Shown here piece after piece: positions 8,202 through 15,319 of a stretch of 64,000 nt of DNA. A program made the position numbers and the translations under genes. The notes under the pieces are model-generated. The model was not told where the DNA came from. It did not search any database and saw only the letters and a list, made by a program, of their open reading frames with translations. The stretch spans positions 1,240,001 through 1,304,000 of the forward strand of contig NZ_CP028369.1 in the NCBI RefSeq assembly GCF_003032475.1, written 5' to 3'. How positions within the stretch are numbered: position 1 is the first letter of the stretch; the number at the start of each line of letters is the position of its first letter. Source of the stretch: Streptomyces sp. P3. GTDB taxonomy: Bacteria > Actinomycetota > Actinomycetes > Streptomycetales > Streptomycetaceae.

Positions 8202-9377
8202 GTGAACGACCTCGCCCCCCTGCGCACTCCCGAGGGCCGCGCCCTCCTCGACGCGGTGCGCGGCACCGCCCCCGCCGACGAACTCGCCGTCGCCACCCGG
8301 CTCCGCCGCGAACATCCCGCCGACCTGGTCTCCGCGGCCCTCGGCCAGGCCCGGCTGCGGCAGCGGGCGGCGGTGAAGTTCGGGGCGCGCGACGCGGAGC
8401 GGATGTTCTTCACGCCGAACGGGGTGGAGCAGTCGACGCGCGCGAGCGTCGCCGGCTACCGGGCCGAGCGGATGAAGACGCTCGGTGTGACCTCCGTCGC
8501 GGACCTGTGCTGCGGGATCGGCGGCGACGCGATCGCCCTCGCCCGCGCCGGCATCCGGGTGCTGGCGGTGGACCGGGATGCGGCGGCGGCCGAGGCGGCG
8601 CGGGCGAACGCCGAGGCGCTCGGGCTGAGCGAGCTGATCGAGGTGCGGCAGGCGGACGTCACCGAGGTGGACACCGACGGCTACGACGCCGTCTTCGTGG
8701 ATCCGGCGCGCCGGGGCGGCCGGGGGCGCATCTTCGATCCCGAGGCGTACTCGCCTCCCCTGTCGTGGGCGGTCGGGGCCGCCCTCGCCGCGCCACGCGC
8801 CGCTCTCAAGATCGCGCCCGGGGTGCCGCACGAGGCGATCCCCGCCGAGGCCGAGGCCGAGTGGATCTCGGACGGCGGGGACGTGAAGGAGGCGGTGCTG
8901 TGGTTCGGGACCGCCGCACCGGGGACCGTCCGGGCGACTCTGCTGCCGGGGCCGCGCACCCTGCTCGGCGCCGGCCTGCCCGACCCGGACGTCCGGCCGG
9001 TCGGGCGGTACCTGTACGAGCCCGACGGCGCCGTCATCCGGGCCCATCTGGTCGCCGACGTGGCCCGGGAGCTCGACGGCGGGCTCGTCGACGAGACGAT
9101 CGCCTATGTCACGGCCGACGAGCTGCGCGCCACGCCGTATGCCACCGCCTACGAGATCACCGATCAACTCCCCTTCGGTGTGAAGAAGTTGAAGGCGCTG
9201 TTGCGGGAGCGGGGGGTCGGCGTCCTGACCGTGAAGAAGCGGGGGTCGGCGGTGGAGCCGGAGGAGCTGCGGAAGAAGGTGCTCCCCAGGCCGCAGGGCT
9301 CCGAGGCGGTGACGGTGTTCCTCACACGAGTGGCGGGCGCCCCGACCATGCTGATCGGGAAGCCCGCCACCTCCTGA
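8202..9377 (+). CDS. SAM-dependent methyltransferase with THUMP-like domain
   Basis: 391 residues from GTG 8202. Class I Rossmann methyltransferase: motif I is VADLCCGIGGDAIALA, then LAVDRDAAAA (motif II) and VFVDPARRGGRGR in the motif IV position. The C-terminal region (ITDQLPFGVKKLKALL, TVKKRGSAVEPEELRKKV) matches the THUMP-like domain of a conserved actinobacterial protein family, suggesting a nucleic acid substrate, probably RNA. The real substrate is not established. It diverges from the deacetylase-like genes and stands alone; downstream genes are on the opposite strand. Confidence 0.8.
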   Translation: MNDLAPLRTPEGRALLDAVRGTAPADELAVATRLRREHPADLVSAALGQARLRQRAAVKFGARDAERMFFTPNGVEQSTRASVAGYRAERMKTLGVTSVADLCCGIGGDAIALARAGIRVLAVDRDAAAAEAARANAEALGLSELIEVRQADVTEVDTDGYDAVFVDPARRGGRGRIFDPEAYSPPLSWAVGAALAAPRAALKIAPGVPHEAIPAEAEAEWISDGGDVKEAVLWFGTAAPGTVRATLLPGPRTLLGAGLPDPDVRPVGRYLYEPDGAVIRAHLVADVARELDGGLVDETIAYVTADELRATPYATAYEITDQLPFGVKKLKALLRERGVGVLTVKKRGSAVEPEELRKKVLPRPQGSEAVTVFLTRVAGAPTMLIGKPATS

Positions 9378-9447
9378 CGCCGGTCAGGAAAGCGGTGCCG
9401 GCGTGCCGGGTGCCGGCGTCGTCCTTCTTCCGACCCACCCGCCCCCG

Positions 9448-10914
9448 TCAGTCCGACGCCGCCGCCCTGTGCAGCAGCAGGTGTCGTTCGCGGGCGCTGG
9501 CCGTCAGCGCCGCCGCCCGTTCGAACTCGGCGCGGGCCTCCGCGGTGCGGCCGAGGCGGGACAGCAGGTCGGCGCGGACGCTCGGCAGCAAGTGATACTC
9601 CCGCAGGGCGGGTTCGGCCGTCAGGGCGTCGACGATGGCCAGGGCGGCCGCCGGGCCCTCGGCCATCGAGACGGCGACCGCGCGGTTCAACTCGACCACC
9701 GGGGAGGGGAAGCGGGCCGCCAGCAGCCCGTAGAGGGTGGCGATGCCCGCCCAGTCGGTCTCCTCGTACCTGTACGCGTGCGCGTGGCAGGCGGCGATGG
9801 CGGCCTGGAGGGCGTACGGGCCCGGGGCCGCGCCCGCCGCCAGGCTCCGGGCCCGGTCGAGGGCGTTGATGCCGCGTGCGATCAGCATGCGGTTCCAGCG
9901 TCGGCGGTCCTGGTCCTTCAGCAGCACGGGCGTACCGTCGGGAGCGGTGCGGGCGGCCGTCCGGGACGCCTGGAACTCCAGCAGCGAGACGAGGCCGTGG
10001 ACCTCGGGCTCCTTCGGCATCAGCGCCGCGAGCTGACGGCCCAGCCGCAGGGCGTCCTCGCACAGCGCCGGGCGCAGCCAGTCGTCGCCGGCGGTGGCCG
10101 CGTACCCCTCGTTGAAGATCAGGTAGATGACGTCGAGGACGGACCCGAGCCGGGCCTCTCGGTCGGGGCCGTACGGCACCTCGAAGGGCACGTTCCTGGT
10201 CGCCAGGGTCTTCTTGGCGCGCACGATCCGCTGGGCGACCGTCGGCTCGGGGACCAGGAAGGCGCGGGCGATCTCCGGGGTGCTCAGGCCTCCCAGCAGG
10301 CGCAGGGTGAGGGCGGTGCGGGCCTCGGCGGAGAGCACCGGGTGACAGGCGGTGAAGACGAGCCGGAGCAGGTCGTCGTCGATGTCGTCGGGATCGGCGG
10401 GTTCCTGGGGAGCGGCGGTCGTGGTCTCCAGGTCGCGACCGATCTCCTGGAGCTTGCGGGAGTGGTTCTCGCGCCGTCGGATCAGGTCGACGGCGCGCCG
10501 CCGGGCCGTGGTGGTCAGCCAGGCGCCGGGATGGTCCGGCACTCCGTCGCGCGGCCACTGCTCCAGCGCGGCGACCAGGGCGTCCTGCGCGAGTTCCTCG
10601 GCGACGCCGACGTCCCGCACGAGCCGGGCGACGGCGGCGATGACACGGGGGGACTCCAGACGGAAGACGGTCTCGATGGCCGCACGCGCATCCGGGGCCG
10701 CACGGGGATCACGGGCGGTACGCGCATCCGGGGCGGTACCTGCGTCCGGGTGGGCCGTACGGGTGTCCGAGGCGTCGCGCGAAGGCGGTGCGCCGCCGGG
10801 ATCCGGGGTGCCGACGGGATCCGTGGTACCGCCGGGATCCGGTGCGCCGCCGGGGTCGGGGGGCGTGCGGGGGCGCGAAGGCGGGCCGGGGTCCGGGGCG
10901 GGCTGTCGTTCCAC
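9448..10914 (-). CDS. RNA polymerase sigma factor, ECF42-type
   Basis: ECF sigma factor with the long C-terminal extension of the ECF42 group. Region 2 is visible as AAVARLVRDVGVAEELAQDA with WLTTTARRRAVDLIRRR, region 4 as LRLLGGLSTPEIARAFLVPE with VAQRIVRAKK; about 200 further residues (LGSVLDVIYLIFNEGYAATA onward) form the TPR/SnoaL-like extension that replaces a classical anti-sigma factor. The DGPF protein encoded just upstream is the usual partner of this group. Oddity: with GTG 10914 as start, residues 1 to about 75 are a low-complexity run rich in PDPGG, absent from typical members of about 410 residues. A later start is possible, but the stretch stays open and has strong third-position GC. 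Confidence 0.88.
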   Translation of the reverse strand: MERQPAPDPGPPSRPRTPPDPGGAPDPGGTTDPVGTPDPGGAPPSRDASDTRTAHPDAGTAPDARTARDPRAAPDARAAIETVFRLESPRVIAAVARLVRDVGVAEELAQDALVAALEQWPRDGVPDHPGAWLTTTARRRAVDLIRRRENHSRKLQEIGRDLETTTAAPQEPADPDDIDDDLLRLVFTACHPVLSAEARTALTLRLLGGLSTPEIARAFLVPEPTVAQRIVRAKKTLATRNVPFEVPYGPDREARLGSVLDVIYLIFNEGYAATAGDDWLRPALCEDALRLGRQLAALMPKEPEVHGLVSLLEFQASRTAARTAPDGTPVLLKDQDRRRWNRMLIARGINALDRARSLAAGAAPGPYALQAAIAACHAHAYRYEETDWAGIATLYGLLAARFPSPVVELNRAVAVSMAEGPAAALAIVDALTAEPALREYHLLPSVRADLLSRLGRTAEARAEFERAAALTASARERHLLLHRAAASD

Positions 10915-10943
10915 AGCTCACCATCGAACACCCGGCGCCCGTT

Positions 10944-11019
10944 CAGGCCAAGAACCCCCAGGCCAGGAACCCTCAGGCCCGGAACCTCCCAGGCCCGGAA
11001 CCCTCGGGCCGAGAACCCT
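10944..11019. repeat. Five tandem copies of a 15-bp unit
   Basis: Five imperfect copies of CAGGCCCGGAACCCT fill the space between the DGPF gene and the sigma gene (starts at 10944, 10959, 10974, 10990 and 11005; the third is 16 bp). The last copy abuts the stop codon of the DGPF gene. Such arrays usually vary in copy number; here it could affect coupling between the two genes. Confidence 0.85.
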
Positions 11020-11375
11020 CAGCCTTCCGCGATTTCCCGCACCTCGCAGGTCACCGTCCAGTGCTCCTCGTGCACCTTCAGGAACCGCTTCGTCCATTCG
11101 ACGGCCTCGGCCATGTCCTTGCACTGCATGATCGCGTAGCCGCCGACGACCTCCTTGGCCTCGGTGAAGGGCCCGTCGGTGAGGGTGATCCTCCCGCCCT
11201 CCCAGTGCGCGCGGACGCCCTGCGCGGACGGGGTCAGTCCGGCGGTCTCCAGCATCACGCCGGCCTTGGTGACCTCCTCGATCAGCTCGCCCATCCGCTG
11301 CATCAGCTCCGGGCTCGGGCCCTCGGCGGGGGCGGTGGCCTCGTCGATCTTCACGAGTGACAGGTAGCGGGGCAT
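11019..11375 (-). CDS. YciI/DGPF-domain protein, partner of ECF42 sigma
   Basis: 118-residue ferredoxin-fold protein of the YciI family: MPRYLSLVKIDEATAP at the start and LTDGPFTEAKEVVGGYAIMQ, which holds the eponymous DGPF motif. Genes of this type sit next to ECF42 sigma factors across actinobacteria and are reported to be part of their regulon; the molecular function is unknown. ATG 11375 has a GAGGAGTCACC leader. Transcribed toward the sigma gene across the 15-bp repeat array. Confidence 0.88.
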   Translation of the reverse strand: MPRYLSLVKIDEATAPAEGPSPELMQRMGELIEEVTKAGVMLETAGLTPSAQGVRAHWEGGRITLTDGPFTEAKEVVGGYAIMQCKDMAEAVEWTKRFLKVHEEHWTVTCEVREIAEG

Positions 11376-11465
11376 GGTGACTCCTCGGGTGCGGTGAGCC
11401 GGGTCCTTCCCGGCCTCTCCCCCTGCGTCGAACGGCGGCGGGCCGGATCGACACCTCACCGGAAT

Positions 11466-12515
11466 CTATTTCAGCGATCTCCACAGCGCGCCCGCCGCCG
11501 GCTCCCGCGCCACCACCCGGTCGGGGTCGGAAGGGGCCGGCACCACGGGCATGGTGACCGTCCGGACGTTCCCGGCCGACAGGCCCTTCAGGCTCCGGCC
11601 GAGTTCCGTCAGCTCGGCGAGCGAGTCCAGACCGGTGTCGGTGGTCAGGCTGCCGGTGACCGCGTCGGCGACCTGGTACAGCTCGGCGGGGCTGGTGAGG
11701 AGGTCGGTGGAGGCGATCTGCTCCAGCAGGGCCTTCACCAGTTTCTGCTGGAGGCCTATGCGGCCGAGGTCGCTGCCGTCGCCGATGCCGTGCCGGGTGC
11801 GGGCCAGGGCGAGGGCCCGGGCGCCGTCGAGATGGTGGGTGCCGGCCGCGAGGTGCAGATGGCTGTCGTCGTCGTCGATGTCCTCGTCGGTGGTGACGGT
11901 GACCCCGCCGAGCGCGTCCACGAGCTTGGCGAAGCCCGAGAAGTCCACCTCCACGTAGTGGTCCATCCGGATGCCGGTGACGGACTCGACCGTCTTGACG
12001 GCGCAGACCGGGCCGCCGACCGCGTAGGCGGTGTTGAGCATCACGCCGTACGCCGTCACCGTCGAACCGCCGTCGGGCAGCGGGCAGGAGGGCCGGGTGA
12101 CGAGGGTGTCGCGCGGGATGCTGACGACCGTGGCCGTCGTGCGGCCCGCGTCGATGTGCACGACCATCGCCGTGTCGGAGCGGGCGCCGGTGCTGTCGCC
12201 GCCGCCGAGCGCCTGGTTCGCGGCGCCGCTGCGCGAGTCCGAGCCCAGCACGAGGAGGTTGACTGCCTCGGTGGGTGCCGGGGAGCCGGACGCCGAGGCC
12301 GGCGGCGTCGTGACCGCCTTCGCCGGGCGGTCGTCGCCCAGCGCGTTGTCGATGTCGACGCTGTCGATGTTGCCGTTGAGGTGCCAGTAGGCCCAGCCCG
12401 CCGTCCCGACGCCCGCCACCAGGACGGCGGCCAGCGTGAGGCCGGCGGCCTTGAGTGCTCTCGACCGCCGGCCCGCTCCGCTGCCGGTCGTTGCGTGCTC
12501 CTCGACTTCCGTCAC
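11466..12515 (-). CDS. LytR-CpsA-Psr family cell wall ligase
   Basis: 349 residues: short cytoplasmic N-terminus, one membrane segment at about 24-46 (AGLTLAAVLVAGVGTAGWAY), then an extracytoplasmic LCP domain with NLLVLGSDSRSG, DTAMVVHIDAGRTTATVVSI with PRDTLV, and DGARALALARTRHGIGDGSD followed by GRIGLQQKLV. LCP enzymes transfer lipid-linked glycopolymers such as teichoic acids onto peptidoglycan; the Arg and Asp residues that hold the pyrophosphate are present. Start is GTG 12515, without a clear ribosome site, so a shorter start cannot be excluded. No glycopolymer genes lie nearby. Confidence 0.9.
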   Translation of the reverse strand: MTEVEEHATTGSGAGRRSRALKAAGLTLAAVLVAGVGTAGWAYWHLNGNIDSVDIDNALGDDRPAKAVTTPPASASGSPAPTEAVNLLVLGSDSRSGAANQALGGGDSTGARSDTAMVVHIDAGRTTATVVSIPRDTLVTRPSCPLPDGGSTVTAYGVMLNTAYAVGGPVCAVKTVESVTGIRMDHYVEVDFSGFAKLVDALGGVTVTTDEDIDDDDSHLHLAAGTHHLDGARALALARTRHGIGDGSDLGRIGLQQKLVKALLEQIASTDLLTSPAELYQVADAVTGSLTTDTGLDSLAELTELGRSLKGLSAGNVRTVTMPVVPAPSDPDRVVAREPAAGALWRSLK

Positions 12516-12610
12516 AGGAAAGAACGTACGTCCGAATTATGAGGAGACGGTGAGGAAGGGATGCGTGAACGCGCCTTCCGCACAGGCAGATCTCGTGGCT
12601 CCGGCCCCGG

Positions 12611-13999
12611 TCACCCCAACGTCACCGTGGGCGCCGGGTTGCTCCCGCTCCAGTTCGCGTTGAAGCCGAAGCTCACCGAACCGCCGTCCGGGATCGTCCC
12701 GTTGTACGAGGCGTTCGCGCACGACACGGCCGCCCCCGACTGGGTGCAGAGGGCGTTCCAGGACTGGGTGATCTGCTGGCCCGCGCCGTAGGCCCAGGTC
12801 ACCTTCCAGGACGACAGCGAGGCGCCCGAGCAGGAGATCGTCACGTTTCCGGTGAACCCGGTGTTCCACTGGCTGCCCACGCTGTAGGCAGCCGTGCACT
12901 TGCCGGTCGGCACCGGCGTGGTCGTGCCGCCGAGCGCCTCGGAGATGCCGTAGTACGCCGGTTTGGGCGCGTAGTTCGCGTCGTACGGGGTGGCCGCGCC
13001 CTGTCCCGGGAAGGTGCTCTCCACCCAGGAGTCGGAGTCGGTGAAGCCCCAGACGGTGAGGTTGACGCATCGTGCGACGGCGGCGCAGGCGGCGGTGACC
13101 GCCTTGTAGTCGGCCTTCTGCTGCGCGAGCTTGGCGCTGTCGGCGGGCAGCGTCATCCGGATGTCCAGCTCGGTGATCGCCACGTCCACGCCGAGGTCCG
13201 CGAAGCGCTGGATGTTCTGCTGGAACGTGGACGGCACCTGGCCGAGGACCAGGTGCGCCTGCAGCCCGACCCCGTCGATCGGGACGCCCCGCTCCTTCAG
13301 CGACCTGACCAGGTTGTACAGGGCGGTCGACTTGGCGTTGACGCCCTCGACGTTGTAGTCGTTGACGTAGAGCTTGGCGGCCGGGTCGGCGGCCCGCGCC
13401 CGGGTCAGGGCGGTGGCGATGTAGTCGGCGCCGAGGCCGTTGTACCAGAGGGTCGAACGGTAGGTGCCGTCCTCGTTGAAGGGTTCGTTGACGACGTCCC
13501 AGGCGGCGATCCTCCCCTTGTAGCGGCCGACCTCGGTGTCGATGTGGTTCTGCAGCAGGGTGCCGAGCTGCGCGGGCGTCCAGCCGCCGTTGTCCAGCCA
13601 GCCCGGGTTCTGGCTGTGCCAGACCAGGGTGTGGCCGCGCACCTGCTGGTCGTGGGCCTGGGCGAACGCCACGATCCGGTCCGCCTCGGCCCAGTCGAAC
13701 ACGCCCTGCGTCGGCTCCACCGAGCCCCACTTCATGGCGTTGCCCGGGGTCAGCGAGGAGAACTGCGCCCCGGCGATGTCGCCGTAGACACCGGTGAGCT
13801 TGGAGCCGGTGACGGCGGTGCCGACGACCTTGCCCTTGGCGGCGCCGAGGTCGCGCAGGGGCGTGTCGGCGGCGTGGGAGACGGGAGCGGCGACGAGCAG
13901 GGCCGCCGCGGCGGCGGCGCCGGTGACCAGGGTCATGAGCCGGGTCCGCAGTGGAAACGGCCCGGGTGAAGTCCGGGGAGATGTTCTGGAGGATCTCAT
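12611..13999 (-). CDS. Secreted GH10 endo-beta-1,4-xylanase with CBM2
   Basis: 462 residues. Signal peptide with an Arg-rich start and cleavage near PVSHA-A (residue 44). Residues 48-355 are a GH10 barrel: acid/base Glu172 in DVVNEPF, nucleophile Glu277 in ITELDIR, and WHSQNPGWL. A very short linker (TTTPVPTG) leads to a family 2 carbohydrate-binding module with the two usual Cys and surface Trp residues. It should cut xylan outside the cell and bind cellulose or xylan surfaces. I chose ATG 13999 because CGGAGG lies eight bases upstream; the longer in-frame start crosses the operator. A LacI-type regulator gene directly upstream and the operator CCGAAAGTTTCGG just before the ribosome site imply substrate-induced expression. 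Confidence 0.93.
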   Translation of the reverse strand: MRSSRTSPRTSPGPFPLRTRLMTLVTGAAAAAALLVAAPVSHAADTPLRDLGAAKGKVVGTAVTGSKLTGVYGDIAGAQFSSLTPGNAMKWGSVEPTQGVFDWAEADRIVAFAQAHDQQVRGHTLVWHSQNPGWLDNGGWTPAQLGTLLQNHIDTEVGRYKGRIAAWDVVNEPFNEDGTYRSTLWYNGLGADYIATALTRARAADPAAKLYVNDYNVEGVNAKSTALYNLVRSLKERGVPIDGVGLQAHLVLGQVPSTFQQNIQRFADLGVDVAITELDIRMTLPADSAKLAQQKADYKAVTAACAAVARCVNLTVWGFTDSDSWVESTFPGQGAATPYDANYAPKPAYYGISEALGGTTTPVPTGKCTAAYSVGSQWNTGFTGNVTISCSGASLSSWKVTWAYGAGQQITQSWNALCTQSGAAVSCANASYNGTIPDGGSVSFGFNANWSGSNPAPTVTLG

Positions 14000-14010
14000 T
14001 GCGGGGGCCT

Positions 14011-14023
14011 CCGAAAGTTTCGG
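14011..14023. promoter_or_regulatory. LacI-type operator upstream of the xylanase gene
   Basis: CCGAAAGTTTCGG is a perfect 6-1-6 inverted repeat overlapping the 5' leader of the xylanase gene. Palindromes of the form CGAAA-N-TTTCG are the known targets of LacI-family repressors of cellulose and xylan genes in Streptomyces. The adjacent LacI gene is the obvious candidate ligand-responsive repressor. Confidence 0.75.
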
Positions 14024-14081
14024 CTGTTCAACCGATTGACTTCGGTGGAGTGTGGAGGCGTCCGGCACACCCGTCAATAGG

Positions 14082-15146
14082 TCAACTTCCGGCCACGGGC
14101 GGCGCACCCGTGCTCGTGCGCACCACGAGGCTGGTGGCCAGCTCCACCCGCGTCGACGTCGGCGCCTCCCGCGAGGCCGACCGGCCCAGTTCGAGGACCA
14201 GCCGGGCCGCCGCCTCGGCCATCTCGGTCAGCGGCTGGCGCACCGTCGTCAGCGGCGGTCCGACCCAGCGGGCGACCGGAAGGTCGTCGAAGCCGACCAC
14301 GCTCACGTCCTCGGGGATGCGCAGGCCCAGTTCGCGGGCGGCCTCGTAGAAACCGAGCGCCTGGAGGTCGTTGCCGGCGAAGACCGCGGTGGGGCGGTCC
14401 GGCCGGTCGAGCAGTTCGCGGCCCAGCCGGTAACCGGTCTCGTGGTGGAAGTCGCCGGTCTTGATCAGATGCGGCTCGACCGGCAGCCCGGCGGTCTCCA
14501 GCGCGGCCCGGTAGCCGTCGATCCGGGCCCGGCTGCACATCATCTGCGGCGGACCGCTGATCGCCCCTATGCGGCGGTGCCCCAGCTCCACCAGGTGCCG
14601 GGTGGCGGCGAGGCCGCCCTGCCAGTTGGTCGCCCCGATGGAGGGCACGTCGGCGCCCGGGTCGCCGGCCGGGTCCATCACCACGAACGGGATGGAGCGG
14701 CTGGTCAGCAGCGCCCGCTGGGACTCGTCGAGCCCGGACAGCACCAGCACCACGCCGTGCGGGCGACGGGCGGCGACCTGGTCGGCCCAGGTCCGCCCGG
14801 GGGTGAGCCGTCCGGCGCTCTCACTGAGGACCACGCTCAGCCCCGCGTCGCGGGCCACGTTCTCCACACCCCGGATGACCTCCATCGCCCAGGCGCTCTC
14901 CAGCTCGTGGAAGACCAGGTCGATCAGGGGAGAGCGGGTCGCCTCCGCGCGGCGGCGCCGGTAGCCGTGGGTGCGCAGCAGCTCCTCGACACGGGTGCGG
15001 GTGGCGGGGGCGACGTCGGCACGACCATTGAGGACTTTCGAAACAGTCGGTGCCGACACGCCGGCCTCGCGGGCGATCTCCGCGAGCGTCGCGGTCTGCG
15101 TCGGCCGCGCTTCTGTCCGCGTTTCTGTGGGCTCCGAGGGCGTCAT
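14082..15146 (-). CDS. LacI-family transcriptional regulator (xylan/xylo-oligosaccharide type)
   Basis: 354 residues from ATG 15146. N-terminal HTH: ATLAEIAREAGVSAPTVSKV followed by LNGRADVAPATR and a hinge helix; then a periplasmic-binding-protein-like sensor with GVVLVLSGLDESQRALL, ISGPPQMMCSRARIDGYRAA and PTAVFAGNDLQALGF. Such proteins bind palindromic operators and release them on binding an oligosaccharide. It lies between the divergent GH3 gene and the co-oriented xylanase gene, with operator-like repeats at both, so it probably represses both. No sugar ABC transporter is in the window. Confidence 0.9.
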   Translation of the reverse strand: MTPSEPTETRTEARPTQTATLAEIAREAGVSAPTVSKVLNGRADVAPATRTRVEELLRTHGYRRRRAEATRSPLIDLVFHELESAWAMEVIRGVENVARDAGLSVVLSESAGRLTPGRTWADQVAARRPHGVVLVLSGLDESQRALLTSRSIPFVVMDPAGDPGADVPSIGATNWQGGLAATRHLVELGHRRIGAISGPPQMMCSRARIDGYRAALETAGLPVEPHLIKTGDFHHETGYRLGRELLDRPDRPTAVFAGNDLQALGFYEAARELGLRIPEDVSVVGFDDLPVARWVGPPLTTVRQPLTEMAEAAARLVLELGRSASREAPTSTRVELATSLVVRTSTGAPPVAGS

Positions 15147-15174
15147 GGCGGCGATCGTATCGTCACGCGACCTC

Positions 15175-15203
15175 TTGACGAACCCATGCCGACGCCATAG
15201 GTT
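15175..15203 (+). promoter_or_regulatory. Promoter of the GH3 gene
   Basis: TTGACG (15175-15180), 17-base spacer, TAGGTT (15198-15203): a good sigma-HrdB promoter reading toward the GH3 gene, with predicted start around 15210 and a 110-base leader. Confidence 0.7.
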
Positions 15204-15205
15204 CC

Positions 15206-15238
15206 CGGAACATTCGGAATACAGCTCGAAACATTCGA
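15206..15238. promoter_or_regulatory. Two operator-like repeats downstream of the GH3 promoter
   Basis: CCGGAACATTCGG at 15206-15218 and TCGAAACATTCGA at 15226-15238 share the core GAA-ACATTCG; the second is a perfect 5-3-5 inverted repeat. They cover the predicted transcription start, a position where a bound LacI protein would block transcription. The spacer differs from that of the xylanase operator. Confidence 0.55.
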
Positions 15239-15319
15239 CGGGCCCGCCCCGCCGGACGCTCCACAGCATTCCAGGATGCACCGCCCCCTGGTGGCTCACC
15301 GACCTCTGACAGGAGTTTC

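Noticed and set aside
15030..15050. TTTCGAAA-containing sequence inside the LacI gene resembling an operator
   Set aside because: It falls on codons of the HTH (TVSKV) and is probably dictated by coding; no second arm of the expected spacing.
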